Source of the DNA: Tranzscheliella williamsii
Lineage: Eukaryota; Basidiomycota; Ustilaginomycetes; Ustilaginales; Ustilaginaceae
Assembly: GCA_023212725.1 (NCBI GenBank)
Contig: JALBYF010000043.1
Coordinates: forward strand, 62,001 to 126,000
DNA: 64,000 nucleotides
Direction of reading: 5' to 3'
Position numbers and translations under genes: made by a program. The notes below the pieces were generated by a model. It had not been told where the DNA came from. It was given only the letters and a program-made list of their open reading frames with translations, and searched no databases. Positions 1-9,079 of the stretch are shown here, in pieces. Numbering within the stretch: the stretch's first letter is position 1; every line of letters starts with the position of its first letter.

Positions 1-1
1 C

Positions 2-157
2 GACCGTGCGGCGTACCTGGTCGTCGACCACCTCGAACTGCCCCTTGCCACGCCGGTTGGCAAGGTTTTCAAGGCACGCCGCGCCCCTGCGCCTGCGCCT
101 GCGCCGGCAGCTCGACGGCTGCGAGCGCGCAAGCGCGGCTTCCGCTATACCCGCTAG
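2..157 (+). CDS. 3' end of an unidentified gene (partial)
   Basis: An open frame enters from the left edge and stops at a TAG at 155-157, giving about 51 C-terminal residues. The visible tail has a hydrophobic stretch near DHLELPLATPVGKVF, then an Ala-Pro repeat, then a very basic end (RRLRARKRGFRYTR). Third codon positions are G/C rich, as in neighbouring genes, which supports real coding. No domain can be recognised from so short a piece. The gene is convergent with the next one on the minus strand, leaving only about 75 bases between the stops. Confidence 0.55.
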   Translation, partial: DRAAYLVVDHLELPLATPVGKVFKARRAPAPAPAPAARRLRARKRGFRYTR

Positions 158-232
158 CGTGTGCAGTGGCCCGTGCTGCTAGCGATGGAAATGACGATTA
201 CCTATGCATGTGTAGTTGTGTATGTGGACAGG

Positions 233-3200
233 TTAGGCGGGCTCGGGGGGGAGGACGGGGATGCCGGTCTGGCGGGTGAGGAGGGCGCAGTAGGTGGACC
301 ATTCGGCGGCGAGTTGCTGCTGGCGGGCGATCATGTCGGCGAGCCAGGCGGCGAGGATGTGTTTGAAGTCGACGACGCGTTCGAGGTCGAGGCGGTCCAT
401 CTCGTCCTTGCAGCGGCGGGTGACGGTGTCGAAGAGGCGGTGGGCGTCTAGCGCGCGCGACTCAGCGTCGGCGAGTTCGGCGAGGAGGGACTGGAACGAG
501 GTGTGGGGTGTGGTGGGATGGGTGGCCTTGAGCTTGTCGAGGCGCTGGCGCGCGCGGCGCGCCTCGTCGCCCAGCCGTGCCGCCTTGGCCCACACCTCGC
601 GCCGCACGACAAAGGCCTTGCGGACACTGCCGACGACGCGCTCGTACTCGTACATGGTCGTCCCCACCTGGCGCACATCCGCCTCGGCCTGCGCATCCTC
701 CAGCTCCCCCGCCCGCCGCACCACCTCGGCCAGCCCCGCAAAACACGTGCTCAACGACCGGCTCAAACTGCTCCCCGACAGCGTCACCAGCACCTGCCCC
801 ACCTCGTGCGTCGCCTGCACCATCTGCTTGCGCTGCGCCGACACCGCCGACACCGCCTTGACCATCCCCTTGAGCGCATTTTCCAGCGAGTCCAAGTAGC
901 TCTTTTGCTCGTTGAACCACTCGTCGCTCTCCTCGAACCGGTGCGCGCTCAGCGCGCCCGACGACAAGGACGACGAGCTGGGCACCATCCCGCCCAGCAG
1001 CACACTGCCCCACGACTTGTACGTCTTCTGCTCGGGCGTCACCACGGCACCCTTGACCAGATCGCGCTGCTTGACGTCGGCGGCAAAGTGGTCCGACTCG
1101 AGAAAGAGGCGCAGATCGTCGTCCTGCTGCAGCAGTGCGTGGCTGGCCATCTTGTTGATGCATGTCTCCAGCCCGACGCGCCGCGCCTCGACCAGCTCGG
1201 CGGCAAACCGGCCGATCGAGACCTTTTCCGGCACCGGCGGGACGATAATGCCCGGATTGTTCTGCACCAGGGCCGCATGCAGCCAGCGGAAGTCACGGTA
1301 CCGCCGCAGCACTGAAAACTGCGGCGCGCGGTACGCGGTGCAGTTGGTGTGCGTGCGCACCGTGTAGACAATGTGCGCCGTCATTGGGTCGCCGATCTTC
1401 TGCGGATCGCCCACCTTGATGCTAAAGTACCACTGCCGGTTGTGCAGCCGTGCGTACGTCTCCCGGTCGCGCGCATTCCGGATCTCGTCGAACGAAGGCC
1501 GATGGTAGAGCCGCGGCGGTGATGGTATCGAGCCGCCCGCGGCGGCCGCTTGCGTAGCGCTGCTGCTGGCCGCAGCAGATACGGCCAGCGCCGACCGTGC
1601 CGCGTCGCTCGACCCTCTGGATCCGCCCAACGAGGCGTCCGAGCTGACCGACGCTGCCGCCACCATGGGCTGCGCTGCAGTGCTTGCACTAGCGCCGTTG
1701 GCGACCGTCGCAAAGCTCGTCTGTCCATCTCGCGGAGAAGGCTGACCGTACTTGATTTCGTCGTCCTCGGAATCCTCCCTCTGACCGCGGGAGGTGCTCC
1801 GCGAGCTGGTGCCACTGGTGCTGATCCTTGAGCGGCTGCTGTGGCTCTGTTGGCGGGCGCCGCCGAACATGGTGCGTTCGTCGGTCAGCGACGAGAGGCG
1901 AGCGGCGCTCGAGGCACTGAGCGAGTGCTGTGCGATGCTCGAGCCTAGTCTCTGCCGCTCGCGGGCAGCAGCGAGATCCAGCGGGCTCTCTTGCACCAAC
2001 GAGGCCGTCGGCGTCGCATCGGCGGCGGCCTCCTCGCGCAAGGGCGACTCCGGCCGCTGATCGCTCTTGATCGAGCCGGGCGGCTGCGTGCTGGTCGGCG
2101 ACGGCAGCCCTGAGGTCGCAGGTGGAGTCGGCCGCGCCGTCAGCGAGTTGAGCGATGGGCGCGGCGAACCAGTCTCCGTCAGCGCTCCTGGCGCTGTAGC
2201 CTCTACAGCCTCTGCATCGCCCTCTGCGTCGCCCTCCTGGTCTTCCTTTTCCACCCCGTTTTCCGCCGACTTCTCCTGCGTTAAACCATTGTCAGTGGGA
2301 GTCGCATCGCGTTCCGCTCCGACTACGGACTTTTCCTCAGCTTGGGTCTCTGCCGTCGCTGCGCCCTCGGTGTTGGACTTCGACTCCGCCTCCTCAACCT
2401 TGGCCTTTGCTTCCTCTTTTTCGCCCTTAGACTTGGCTTCTTCCTCGTCGGCCTTGATTTTTGCTTCCTCCTCGGCGGCCCTGGCTTTTGCTTCCTGCTC
2501 CTCGCGCCTTTTCTGCTCTGCTGCCGCTTCTTCTTCGCGCTTCTGCCTCTGCTCCTCAGCTTGGCGCCGCTCCTCCTGTCTCTGGCGCTCCGCTTCCTCC
2601 TCTTGTCTCTTACGCTCTTCTTCTTGCTTCAGACGCTCGGCTTCGGCCTCGGCCGCCAATCTGGCTTCTTCTGCTAGTTTGTGCTGATAGCGCTCGGCGA
2701 GATAGGGGCGCCACCAGTCCTCGAAGGGGGTGGTGTGGATGGGGACGCCGTAGTGCTCGAGAACGTCGGTGTCGAGCTTGCAGTGGCGCGGGCGGGCGGT
2801 GGCGGCGATGGGATCGACGCTGTATTCGGGATCGAGGTGGTCGGTGCGGGTGTCGAAGCCGACGGCGTTGGCGATGCGGCTGAGGACCATGCACATGTCG
2901 TATTTGGTCATGGCCTCTTTGGCGCTGAAGTGAGTGATGGGCGGCGCGGGCTCGGCGCGCTGGACAAAGATATCGGCGAGCTTGAGCAGCGCCGTGGCGA
3001 CGTCAGCGACATTGGTCGGGTAGCGGACGGCGTAGGCGTCGCACTTCTGCGGAGGCGAGTCCCGCTCGATCGCATCGAGGAGAACATTGACTGCGGACTC
3101 GCCGTTGGAGGTGGTGCGGCCATAGAGCACGGGGACGCGGAAGTTGGTGTAGGTGCCTGGCTTGGCGTGCTGTGCGACGGCGCGCTCGCCTTGCAGCTTG

Positions 3201-3613
3201 CTGACGCCGTAGGCGTTGAGCGGATTCGGCTCGTCGTCGACCTGGTAGGGCGGCTTGGACCCGTCGAAAACGTAGTCGGTCGAGATGTTGATCAGAAGCG
3301 GAACGCTGGGCAACGCTGCGGCCGCCTTGGCCAGATGAGCTGGTACCTCTACGTTGAGGGCGTGCGATGCTTCCGGGTTGTTCTGCACTACGTCTGGGCG
3401 ACGCTCGGCTGCCGTATGGATGATGACATCGGGCTGAAAGTGCTCGAGGCAGGCGGCGAGGGCGTCAGCGTCGGTGAGATCGAGCTTCGCCAGACCCTTC
3501 TCGGGGTCTGCACGGGTTAATGCAAGCGCCAAGACGTCGTGCTTGGCTTCGATGCACTGCTGATGCACAGCACGGCCCAGCAGCCCCGAGGCACCGGTGA
3601 TGAGTACTTTCAT
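233..3613 (-). CDS. Fusion protein: MAT2B/RmlD-like reductase domain + ER/K-rich helix + Vps5/SNX1-type PX-BAR sorting nexin
   Basis: One uninterrupted ORF of about 1126 residues from MKVLITGASG; an upstream in-frame ATG at 3673 would add 20 residues. Residues 1-300 are an extended SDR of the dTDP-4-dehydrorhamnose reductase/MAT2B type: Rossmann motif GASGLLG, then NISTDYVFDG and the YGVSKLQGE motif with its Tyr-x-x-x-Lys. MAT2B is the regulatory subunit of methionine adenosyltransferase. About 120 Glu/Arg/Lys/Gln/Ala-rich residues follow, then a Ser/Thr/Pro-rich linker. A PX domain sits at about 724-841 (RRYRDFRWLH; VPPVPEK) and a Vps5-type BAR region at about 890-1120, as in the retromer sorting nexins Vps5/SNX1 that bind endosomal PI3P. 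No stop or obvious intron separates the halves. Domain calls are strong; whether the cell makes one polypeptide is inferred from the open frame. Confidence 0.85.
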   Translation of the reverse strand: MKVLITGASGLLGRAVHQQCIEAKHDVLALALTRADPEKGLAKLDLTDADALAACLEHFQPDVIIHTAAERRPDVVQNNPEASHALNVEVPAHLAKAAAALPSVPLLINISTDYVFDGSKPPYQVDDEPNPLNAYGVSKLQGERAVAQHAKPGTYTNFRVPVLYGRTTSNGESAVNVLLDAIERDSPPQKCDAYAVRYPTNVADVATALLKLADIFVQRAEPAPPITHFSAKEAMTKYDMCMVLSRIANAVGFDTRTDHLDPEYSVDPIAATARPRHCKLDTDVLEHYGVPIHTTPFEDWWRPYLAERYQHKLAEEARLAAEAEAERLKQEEERKRQEEEAERQRQEERRQAEEQRQKREEEAAAEQKRREEQEAKARAAEEEAKIKADEEEAKSKGEKEEAKAKVEEAESKSNTEGAATAETQAEEKSVVGAERDATPTDNGLTQEKSAENGVEKEDQEGDAEGDAEAVEATAPGALTETGSPRPSLNSLTARPTPPATSGLPSPTSTQPPGSIKSDQRPESPLREEAAADATPTASLVQESPLDLAAARERQRLGSSIAQHSLSASSAARLSSLTDERTMFGGARQQSHSSRSRISTSGTSSRSTSRGQREDSEDDEIKYGQPSPRDGQTSFATVANGASASTAAQPMVAAASVSSDASLGGSRGSSDAARSALAVSAAASSSATQAAAAGGSIPSPPRLYHRPSFDEIRNARDRETYARLHNRQWYFSIKVGDPQKIGDPMTAHIVYTVRTHTNCTAYRAPQFSVLRRYRDFRWLHAALVQNNPGIIVPPVPEKVSIGRFAAELVEARRVGLETCINKMASHALLQQDDDLRLFLESDHFAADVKQRDLVKGAVVTPEQKTYKSWGSVLLGGMVPSSSSLSSGALSAHRFEESDEWFNEQKSYLDSLENALKGMVKAVSAVSAQRKQMVQATHEVGQVLVTLSGSSLSRSLSTCFAGLAEVVRRAGELEDAQAEADVRQVGTTMYEYERVVGSVRKAFVVRREVWAKAARLGDEARRARQRLDKLKATHPTTPHTSFQSLLAELADAESRALDAHRLFDTVTRRCKDEMDRLDLERVVDFKHILAAWLADMIARQQQLAAEWSTYCALLTRQTGIPVLPPEPA

Positions 3614-3991
3614 GGCAGGCGCCTCGACGGCCGCAGCAGCGAGTCGAGTGGCTGACACGAGCGCCAGATGCACAGAAGGCTGGACTACGACAGCCTAGAC
3701 CGCGACAATGGGGAGACGAGACGGTGAAAGAGGCAGGAAGAATCGATCTCTTGCCTATGAGTACCCTAGCCCCTCTCGATGGTCTGAGCGGGGAAAGAAG
3801 GATACGCTTTAACAGAGAAAGTGTAGGCGCTCTAACACAGCAACGCGTTGACGCTCTAACAGAAAGAGATCGGTGTGATTTGGCACGACGGCGATGGTGA
3901 AGAAAGACGTAGGGCAGGCTCTGCCTTCTTCGCCGACGCCGTCACCGTTGCTCGAACACTAGCATCGAAGGGCGAAGCGGGACTGTCCACG
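3614..3991. other. Divergent intergenic region
   Basis: A spacer of 378 bases between the minus-strand fusion gene and the plus-strand HAD phosphatase, so it should carry both promoters. It contains a short repeated phrase, CTCTAACA, near 3830 and 3853. No clear TATA box or RNA gene was seen. Confidence 0.5.
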
Positions 3992-5064
3992 ATGGCGAAA
4001 CAGCCGATTGCGCAGATCAAGGCGGTCCTGTTCGACATGGACGGGCTGCTGCTCGACACGGAGGGGATCTACACCACCGTTGTCAACGAGATGCTGGCGC
4101 CGTACGGCAAGGAGCAGACGTGGGAGATCAAGGCCAACCTGATGGGCAAACCCGAGCGCGAAGCTACCTGTACGTATTTGTGCGCGGTGCGCGGCACGGC
4201 TGGCTTGTGCAGCGCGGAGCTTGACGGCACGTCGTTGTGGTAGAGCGGGGAAGCGAGTGGTTGCTGACACTGGTTGGATTTGTTGTTCGGGGTCAGTGAC
4301 GCTGTTGTCGGCGCTGTGGCCGCCGGAGAAGGGGGGGGAGATGTATGGTGCCGAGTGCCCGTTTGACGTGGAGACGTTTCTGCAGGAGCGGAATGCGGTG
4401 CTGCTCAAGGCGTTTGAGGGGGTGGGGGCGATGGCGGGGGCGGAGCGGCTGGTGCGGCACCTGGACGCGCACGGCGTGCCCATGTGCGTGGCGACGGGGA
4501 GCAAACGCCGCAACTACGAGATCAAGACCGCACCGCACCGCGCCATCTTCGGCCCCTTTGGCGAGCGCGTCGTCTGTGGCGACGACCCGCGGCTTAGTCG
4601 CGGCAAGCCGCACCCGGATGTCTTTGTCCTCGCCGCGCGCGAAGGCCTCCTCGCGCCGCACGCACAGCTCGACACCTCGCGCGCGCGTCTCGGCGACACC
4701 TGGACCCGCTCCCTCCGCGGCCTCGGCCCCGCCTTCGACGGCGCCGCCCACACCACCGGCGCCGAATCCGCCATCCTTGTCTTCGAAGACGCAAAACCCG
4801 GCGTCCAGGCCGCCCGCGCCGCAGGCATGCACGGTAAGCACCTTCCCCCCACCACACCCTAAGCCGCTTACTGACCGCAAAGTGCCGCCACCCTTTCCCG
4901 CTCCACTTGCATGCTTCACAGTTGTCTGGGTTCCCGACCCGAACCTGCGCGCCCTCTATCCGGACGAAGAGCTCGGCGCAGACCAGACGCTCAACTCGCT
5001 CCTCGACTTCGACCCCACCGACTGGGGCCTTCCGCCTTTCCCCGACCAGCCCGCTGCGCCGTAG
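3992..5064 (+). CDS. HAD-superfamily phosphatase (pseudouridine-5'-phosphatase / GPP-DOG type), three exons
   Basis: Exons at 3992-4169, 4297-4833 and 4922-5064 give about 285 residues. Donors are GTACGT (4170) and GTAAGC (4834); acceptors are TCAG and CACAG. Splicing restores the frame through EATLTLLSALWPP and GMHVVWVPDPN. Haloacid-dehalogenase motifs are clear: motif I FDMDGLLLDTE (nucleophile Asp and the second catalytic Asp), motif II VATGSK, the motif III lysine in GKPHPDVF, and motif IV FEDAKPGVQAA. Such enzymes dephosphorylate small phosphometabolites; related yeast and animal members act on glycerol-3-phosphate, 2-deoxyglucose-6-phosphate or pseudouridine-5'-phosphate. The VPDPNL tail is typical of the HDHD1-like group. 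The exact substrate cannot be read from sequence. A GC-rich stretch between motifs III and IV is longer than usual. Confidence 0.88.
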
Positions 5065-5144
5065 AGCCTGGCATCATCTTTGGCGCTATTTTGTAATAGA
5101 TGCTTTGCATGGGTATCGAGGACTGTGCATGCCGCCGGGGGGCG

Positions 5145-6060
5145 CTAGATGAGGAAGTTGGGGATGTCGGGGCTGGGAATGAGCCGGTGGAGCCGAGCAC
5201 GTATGAACGCCTCGAGCAGCATGTGGAAGCTTTGCTCGGCGGCACTGCCGGCGGGAGAGTTTGGGTGCAAGGCGGTGGACGGGGGGCGGAGGGCTAGGGT
5301 CGGGAGTTGGCGAGCGGATGATGTCTGCGGGTGGCGGTGGCGGTGGCGGCGGCGGGGGCCGGGCTTGGAGGAGGCCGGCGAGGAAGGCGGCGTAAGCGGC
5401 GGGGCGGGTGTCGGTGGGGCTGCCGCCAAAGGCGCGGGTGTGCCACCGCACCAGCATCTGCTGCAGCCGGCCCAGAAACAACAGCACCGCGGTGCTCCGG
5501 TACGAGCCGATCAGCTGCTCGCTCCAGTAGAGGTTCAGCCAGGTGCGCTGAAAGTTGCGCTCCTCGCCTTGCTCTACAGCATCGCCGGCGCGTTCGCCGC
5601 CGCTGCGGTGCCGGCTGATGCCCCTGTGTGGCGGTCGAGACTCGTGGCGATGCGCAGAGCGTGGCCAAAATAGCATAAAGCACGGTTGCCGCAGGCCTTG
5701 GGCGTTGGCGGATGGTACCACGAAAGCAGAAGCAGCGCCTGTACAATGTCGAGTGACCTCAGAACTTGCAACAGCACCGCCGGCAGCAGCGAGTCTAGTA
5801 TGTGGCGTCGCAGCCGTTAGGCGAGCTTGACGCTGTCCATCGACAACAGAGTGGGGCGGGCGGACATGACCGTGGGGGCGACCTTTGCGGCGAGCAGACA
5901 GACGGTGCTGCAGAGCAGGGCGGATTACCGGATGCGGGCAAAGGTGTAGAGGCGCGGATCAAAGAGATGGCACGCCGGATGGAAGGCTCCATAAGACAGT
6001 TAAACAGGTCGGACGCCAGCGTCTCGTCCAGGATGCCGAGAGAGATGGGGCTCAAGGAGG
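5145..6060 (-). pseudogene. Decayed fungal-specific transcription factor (Fungal_trans regulatory domain)
   Basis: Segments in different minus frames join into the middle-homology region of a zinc-cluster type regulator: DETLASDLFNCLMEP, then HPACHLFDPRLYTFARIR, then SALLCSTVCLLAAKV, then LRSLDIVQALLLLSWYHPP, then CYFGHALRIATSLD, then RTWLNLYWSEQLIGSYRS, ending near IPSPDIPNFLI. Lesions seen: a frameshift at about 5978-5988; an in-frame TAA at 5925-5927; a second in-frame TAA at 5817-5819; an apparent 2-base CA insertion near 5624-5631; and another frame change in the proline-codon tract near 5325-5350. No Zn2Cys6 cluster was found upstream, although minus-strand open sequence of linker type extends to about 6946. 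Several independent breaks argue for a dead gene over one sequencing error. Confidence 0.8.
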
Positions 6061-7078
6061 GCGGCCGAGCCCGGTGTGGGCTGAAACATGGCGGGGCTTG
6101 AGTAGCGCCGGTAACGGTCTGCTCTGCCGTCTGCACCGCCGCGCGCGGACGGACGGAAGAAGGAAGCGCCAGCGTACCCAGGTAGACTGTGCACTGCACC
6201 GCTATGATCTGCATCGACCGAGCCAGAATACGTATGATGGTTGTCGGTAGAAAGTTCAGCAGGGTTGGCCCCACTTTGCGGCGCTGCGATGCAGTATGGT
6301 TCATAATGGGCCAAGCAGCACCGTCGAAACGCTCGCTGTTGCCCACGCTAGCCTCTGTGTGGGGCTCGGATTCCGTGGCGTCGTCTACGGCCGCGGAGGG
6401 GGCTGCGTGCTCAGAGGCATAGACAAGCAAGCGCAGCGGGCTGTGGAGCGGTGGCGTGCAGCGCCGGCCCGGCAGAAGTGCAGCATCAGCCCTGTCGGTG
6501 CGCGAGACGGGCAAGGGGGCTGCGGCCGCATTTTCGGCATAAGAGACAGTGTTTGGCCATATCTGTGGGCGCCTGCTCGCTGAGACCGTCGGCGAAGTAT
6601 GCTGGACGCCATTAGCAGGCAGTGGGGGAGCTGGAAGCGCTTGCGGCCGCGTAACTGATTCAAGGGAGGCGGTGCCGTTCGACGAGGGACGGACACCTTT
6701 ACTCTGGGGAAAGCGCAGGCAGTGTGGCGCTTCGTACAGCGCACGCACTGGGCAGAGGCTGGCAGTAAGAGGCAGCGAACCTTGCTGCTGCGACACTCGG
6801 TGCACGAGATCGGGCGTCGGCAAGAATGGCGGTTGTGCGTGCGCTGAGCGGCTGGTGCGACGCCGCGGTGAGAGCCTCGCTGGGCTGCATGTCTCTCTCC
6901 ACCGCCTGCACCAATGACCGCAATGGAAACGCAAAGGAAAGAGCAAGCATCCTCCTATCGCTCAGCAACCTGATCATCATTACCGCCCGCACAGCTTCAT
7001 CACCGCCCGCACAGCTGGACATGATCCGCTTCCGACATCTCGCAGTCTAACATACGGAAAACACACGCCTTACACCTT
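6061..7078. other. Upstream region of the decayed regulator, no intact gene
   Basis: A minus-strand open frame (to about 6946) reads into the pseudogene but is Ser/Pro/Ala-rich without a recognisable domain. It may be the old N-terminal linker. No zinc cluster, RNA gene or mobile-element feature was seen. Confidence 0.4.
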
Positions 7079-7079
7079 C

Positions 7080-7149
7080 CTCCCTCCTCCTCCCTCCTCC
7101 TCCCTCCTCCTCCCTCCTCCTCCCTCCTCCTCCCTCCTCCTCCCTCCTC
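7080..7149. repeat. Tandem 10-bp polypyrimidine repeat, about 7 copies
   Basis: The unit TCCCTCCTCC is repeated nearly perfectly through 7081-7140 and continues into 7149. The plus strand is purely C/T; the minus strand is G/A with closely spaced GG and GGG runs, the pattern that can form G-quadruplex or triplex DNA. It lies between the 3' end of the acetyltransferase gene and the head side of the decayed regulator. Copy number is likely variable. Confidence 0.9.
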
Positions 7150-7273
7150 GCTCGTTCCTTCCCTTGCTTTGTCACAGACTAGCTCGTGAACACGGAAGCG
7201 TGGCTAGGAAGGCCATCATGTTCTTCTGCTGTTGTTCTTCTGCTGCAACCTATCGACGGAACGGGACGGAATA

Positions 7274-8118
7274 CTACGCCTGCCTGTGGAGCCGCTGCGA
7301 CTCGGAGAGTGTCTTGACGACGCGGGCTGGGTTGCCGACGGCGACGGACCAGTCTGGGATGTCCTTGGTGACGACGCTGCCAGCGCCAACGGTGCAACCC
7401 TTTCCGATCGATACGCCAGCCCTGTTGCGAGTTCGGAACGGGGACGTCAGCTTGCGGTCAGCGCACAGGCTGGAAAAAGCGGGGAAGGGGAAACTTACAT
7501 GATGCAGGCCTGGCCGCCGATCCACGTGTAATCACCGATGGAGACGGGGAGGGCGCGTTCGAGACCGTCTGCGCGCTCGGGGACGCTGACGGTGTGGGTT
7601 GCCGAGTAGATGTGGACGCTGGGGCCGAAGAGGACGGCGTGGCCGATGTGGACGGGGGCGACGTCGAGGATGCACATGCCCGCGTTCGCGTAGAACTCGC
7701 CGGCAAAGTGGATGTTATAGCCAAAGTCGACGTGGATCGGCGGCTCGATCAGCAGGCGCGCCGCGGCTGCTTCGGGGAGGTGGAAGAGCTGCTGGAGGAT
7801 CGTGCGGCGCTCGCGCGTTGCGACGTCGTTGAGCGGCTCGTCGGACACGGTTGTTGCAGCCACATCCACCGACTGCGGCCGTGACCGGTTGTAGTCGGCC
7901 TCCAGATTGCGCGCCACCAGCCGCTCCCGCGTCAACCCCTCGTCCAGCGCCAGATACGGCAGCCCCAACACCGCCCGCTCCCCCATCCCCATCGCCGCCA
8001 GTCGCGCCGCATACTTGGCATCGATGCGCTCAAACTTCTGCCCACTGCTCAGCCCGCGCATCGCATCCGCATCTTGCTGCTGCTGCGCGCCAACATCCGC
8101 CGCGACTCCGTCCTGCAT
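7274..8118 (-). CDS. Maltose/galactoside-type O-acetyltransferase (LacA/NodL-like, left-handed beta-helix)
   Basis: Two exons, 8118-7499 and 7421-7274, encode about 255 residues. The donor GTAAGT (from 7498) and acceptor CAACAG join GGQACIM to AGVSIGKG in frame. The N-terminus is a maltose-acetyltransferase (Mac) helical domain with [12 protein letters not shown]. Hexapeptide repeats follow ([41 protein letters not shown], whose His matches the catalytic histidine of the family; [32 protein letters not shown]). The family transfers acetyl from acetyl-CoA to a sugar hydroxyl. A segment between PERADG and ALPVSIGD matches the acceptor-site loop. The substrate in fungi is unclear. It ends in [11 protein letters not shown], as usual for the family. 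Confidence 0.9.
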
Positions 8119-9079
8119 CTCGTCTTGACGGCTACACCGTGCTTATCTAAGAATCGATTGAGCTGCGACACAGGGCAAGGTTGGAAGCGGAGGGCAGACC
8201 GACGAGGCTGGGAAAGGCCAGCTTTATAGGCAGCACGTAGGCGAAAGCGGGGCTGTGTCACAAGGGTCGGGCTTGGCATCTGTCCATCTTCCGACATAAA
8301 CACCGATACCAGCACCGACTCCAAGCGACTTCCGTTCTCATTTCTGTTCTCCAGTCGCCGTGTCTTACCAGCTGTCAGATGAACAGACTGTGCGGCATTC
8401 ACCCATCTGGCATAGTCCAGGCCCTCTTAAAGTGCCCGCTTACGAACTGCATCACCGCGGCGATCTCGTTGCCGTGCATGCTTCCCCTCCGGCCCTTCGC
8501 GGCCAAGGTCGGCCTACTGACCGCGGCGATCGGCACATCGGAAGCCAAGCTCGGCCCGAAGTTGCCAAACTGACTTAACAGACTCATCTCCCTTGGCTGG
8601 ACGTGGCTAGTCCATGGCGGTTTGGCCTGGTTGTAGCGACAGCTCATCAAGGTGTGTAGGCATCATCCTTCCCCGGAGGCGGAAAGCTCTTCAACGCACC
8701 GGGTCCAGCTGTAGCACGGAGGCTGGCGCCTTGCAAGTCAGCGACAGACAAAGAATAGGGGGACGGAGCTATTATTCCATTCAGGCCAAGCTCGAGGCCA
8801 GCCTGCGTGGCAAGCATGCGTGTGGTCAATCCAGATTGTTCAAGCTGTTCCATACGGAGCGGTGAGATGCGTGCATATTATGGAAAATCATATTGGACAG
8901 CACCGCCGGAGAAACAGTCAGAGGTGTCGGCAGTGTATCCGGGAACGCACCCTACGATACAGATTAGGGAGTTTAGTATGTCAATGCTTTTGAGAGATCT
9001 AGGTCCAGTTTCTACGCGGGTTCGATGCGCGAGTTGCAGCGGTCCATGATAACAGGGAGCAACGGTGGGAGTGTTGAGT
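8119..9079. other. Intergenic region, no supported gene
   Basis: 961 bases between the acetyltransferase start and the 3' end of the PP5 gene. Short open frames exist on both strands (for example minus 8647-8853, 68 codons, and frames on both strands at 8379-8650), but none shows a recognisable domain. It should hold the acetyltransferase promoter and the PP5 3' UTR. Confidence 0.45.

Noticed and set aside
5907..5927. A 21-base GTAATC...CTGCAG segment as an intron that would remove one stop in the decayed regulator
   Set aside because: Far too short for a spliceosomal intron, and it would delete conserved residues; other lesions would remain.
5795..6946. A 383-codon minus frame as an intact gene
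   Set aside because: Only its last part shows regulator similarity, which then continues in other frames past stops; it is part of the decayed gene.
8379..8853. Short open frames on both strands between the acetyltransferase and PPT1 genes
   Set aside because: No domain, no splice model linking them, and similar frames exist on the opposite strand.
9018..9035. GGTTCGATGCG as a Pol III B-box
   Set aside because: No matching stem, A-box or tRNA body around it.
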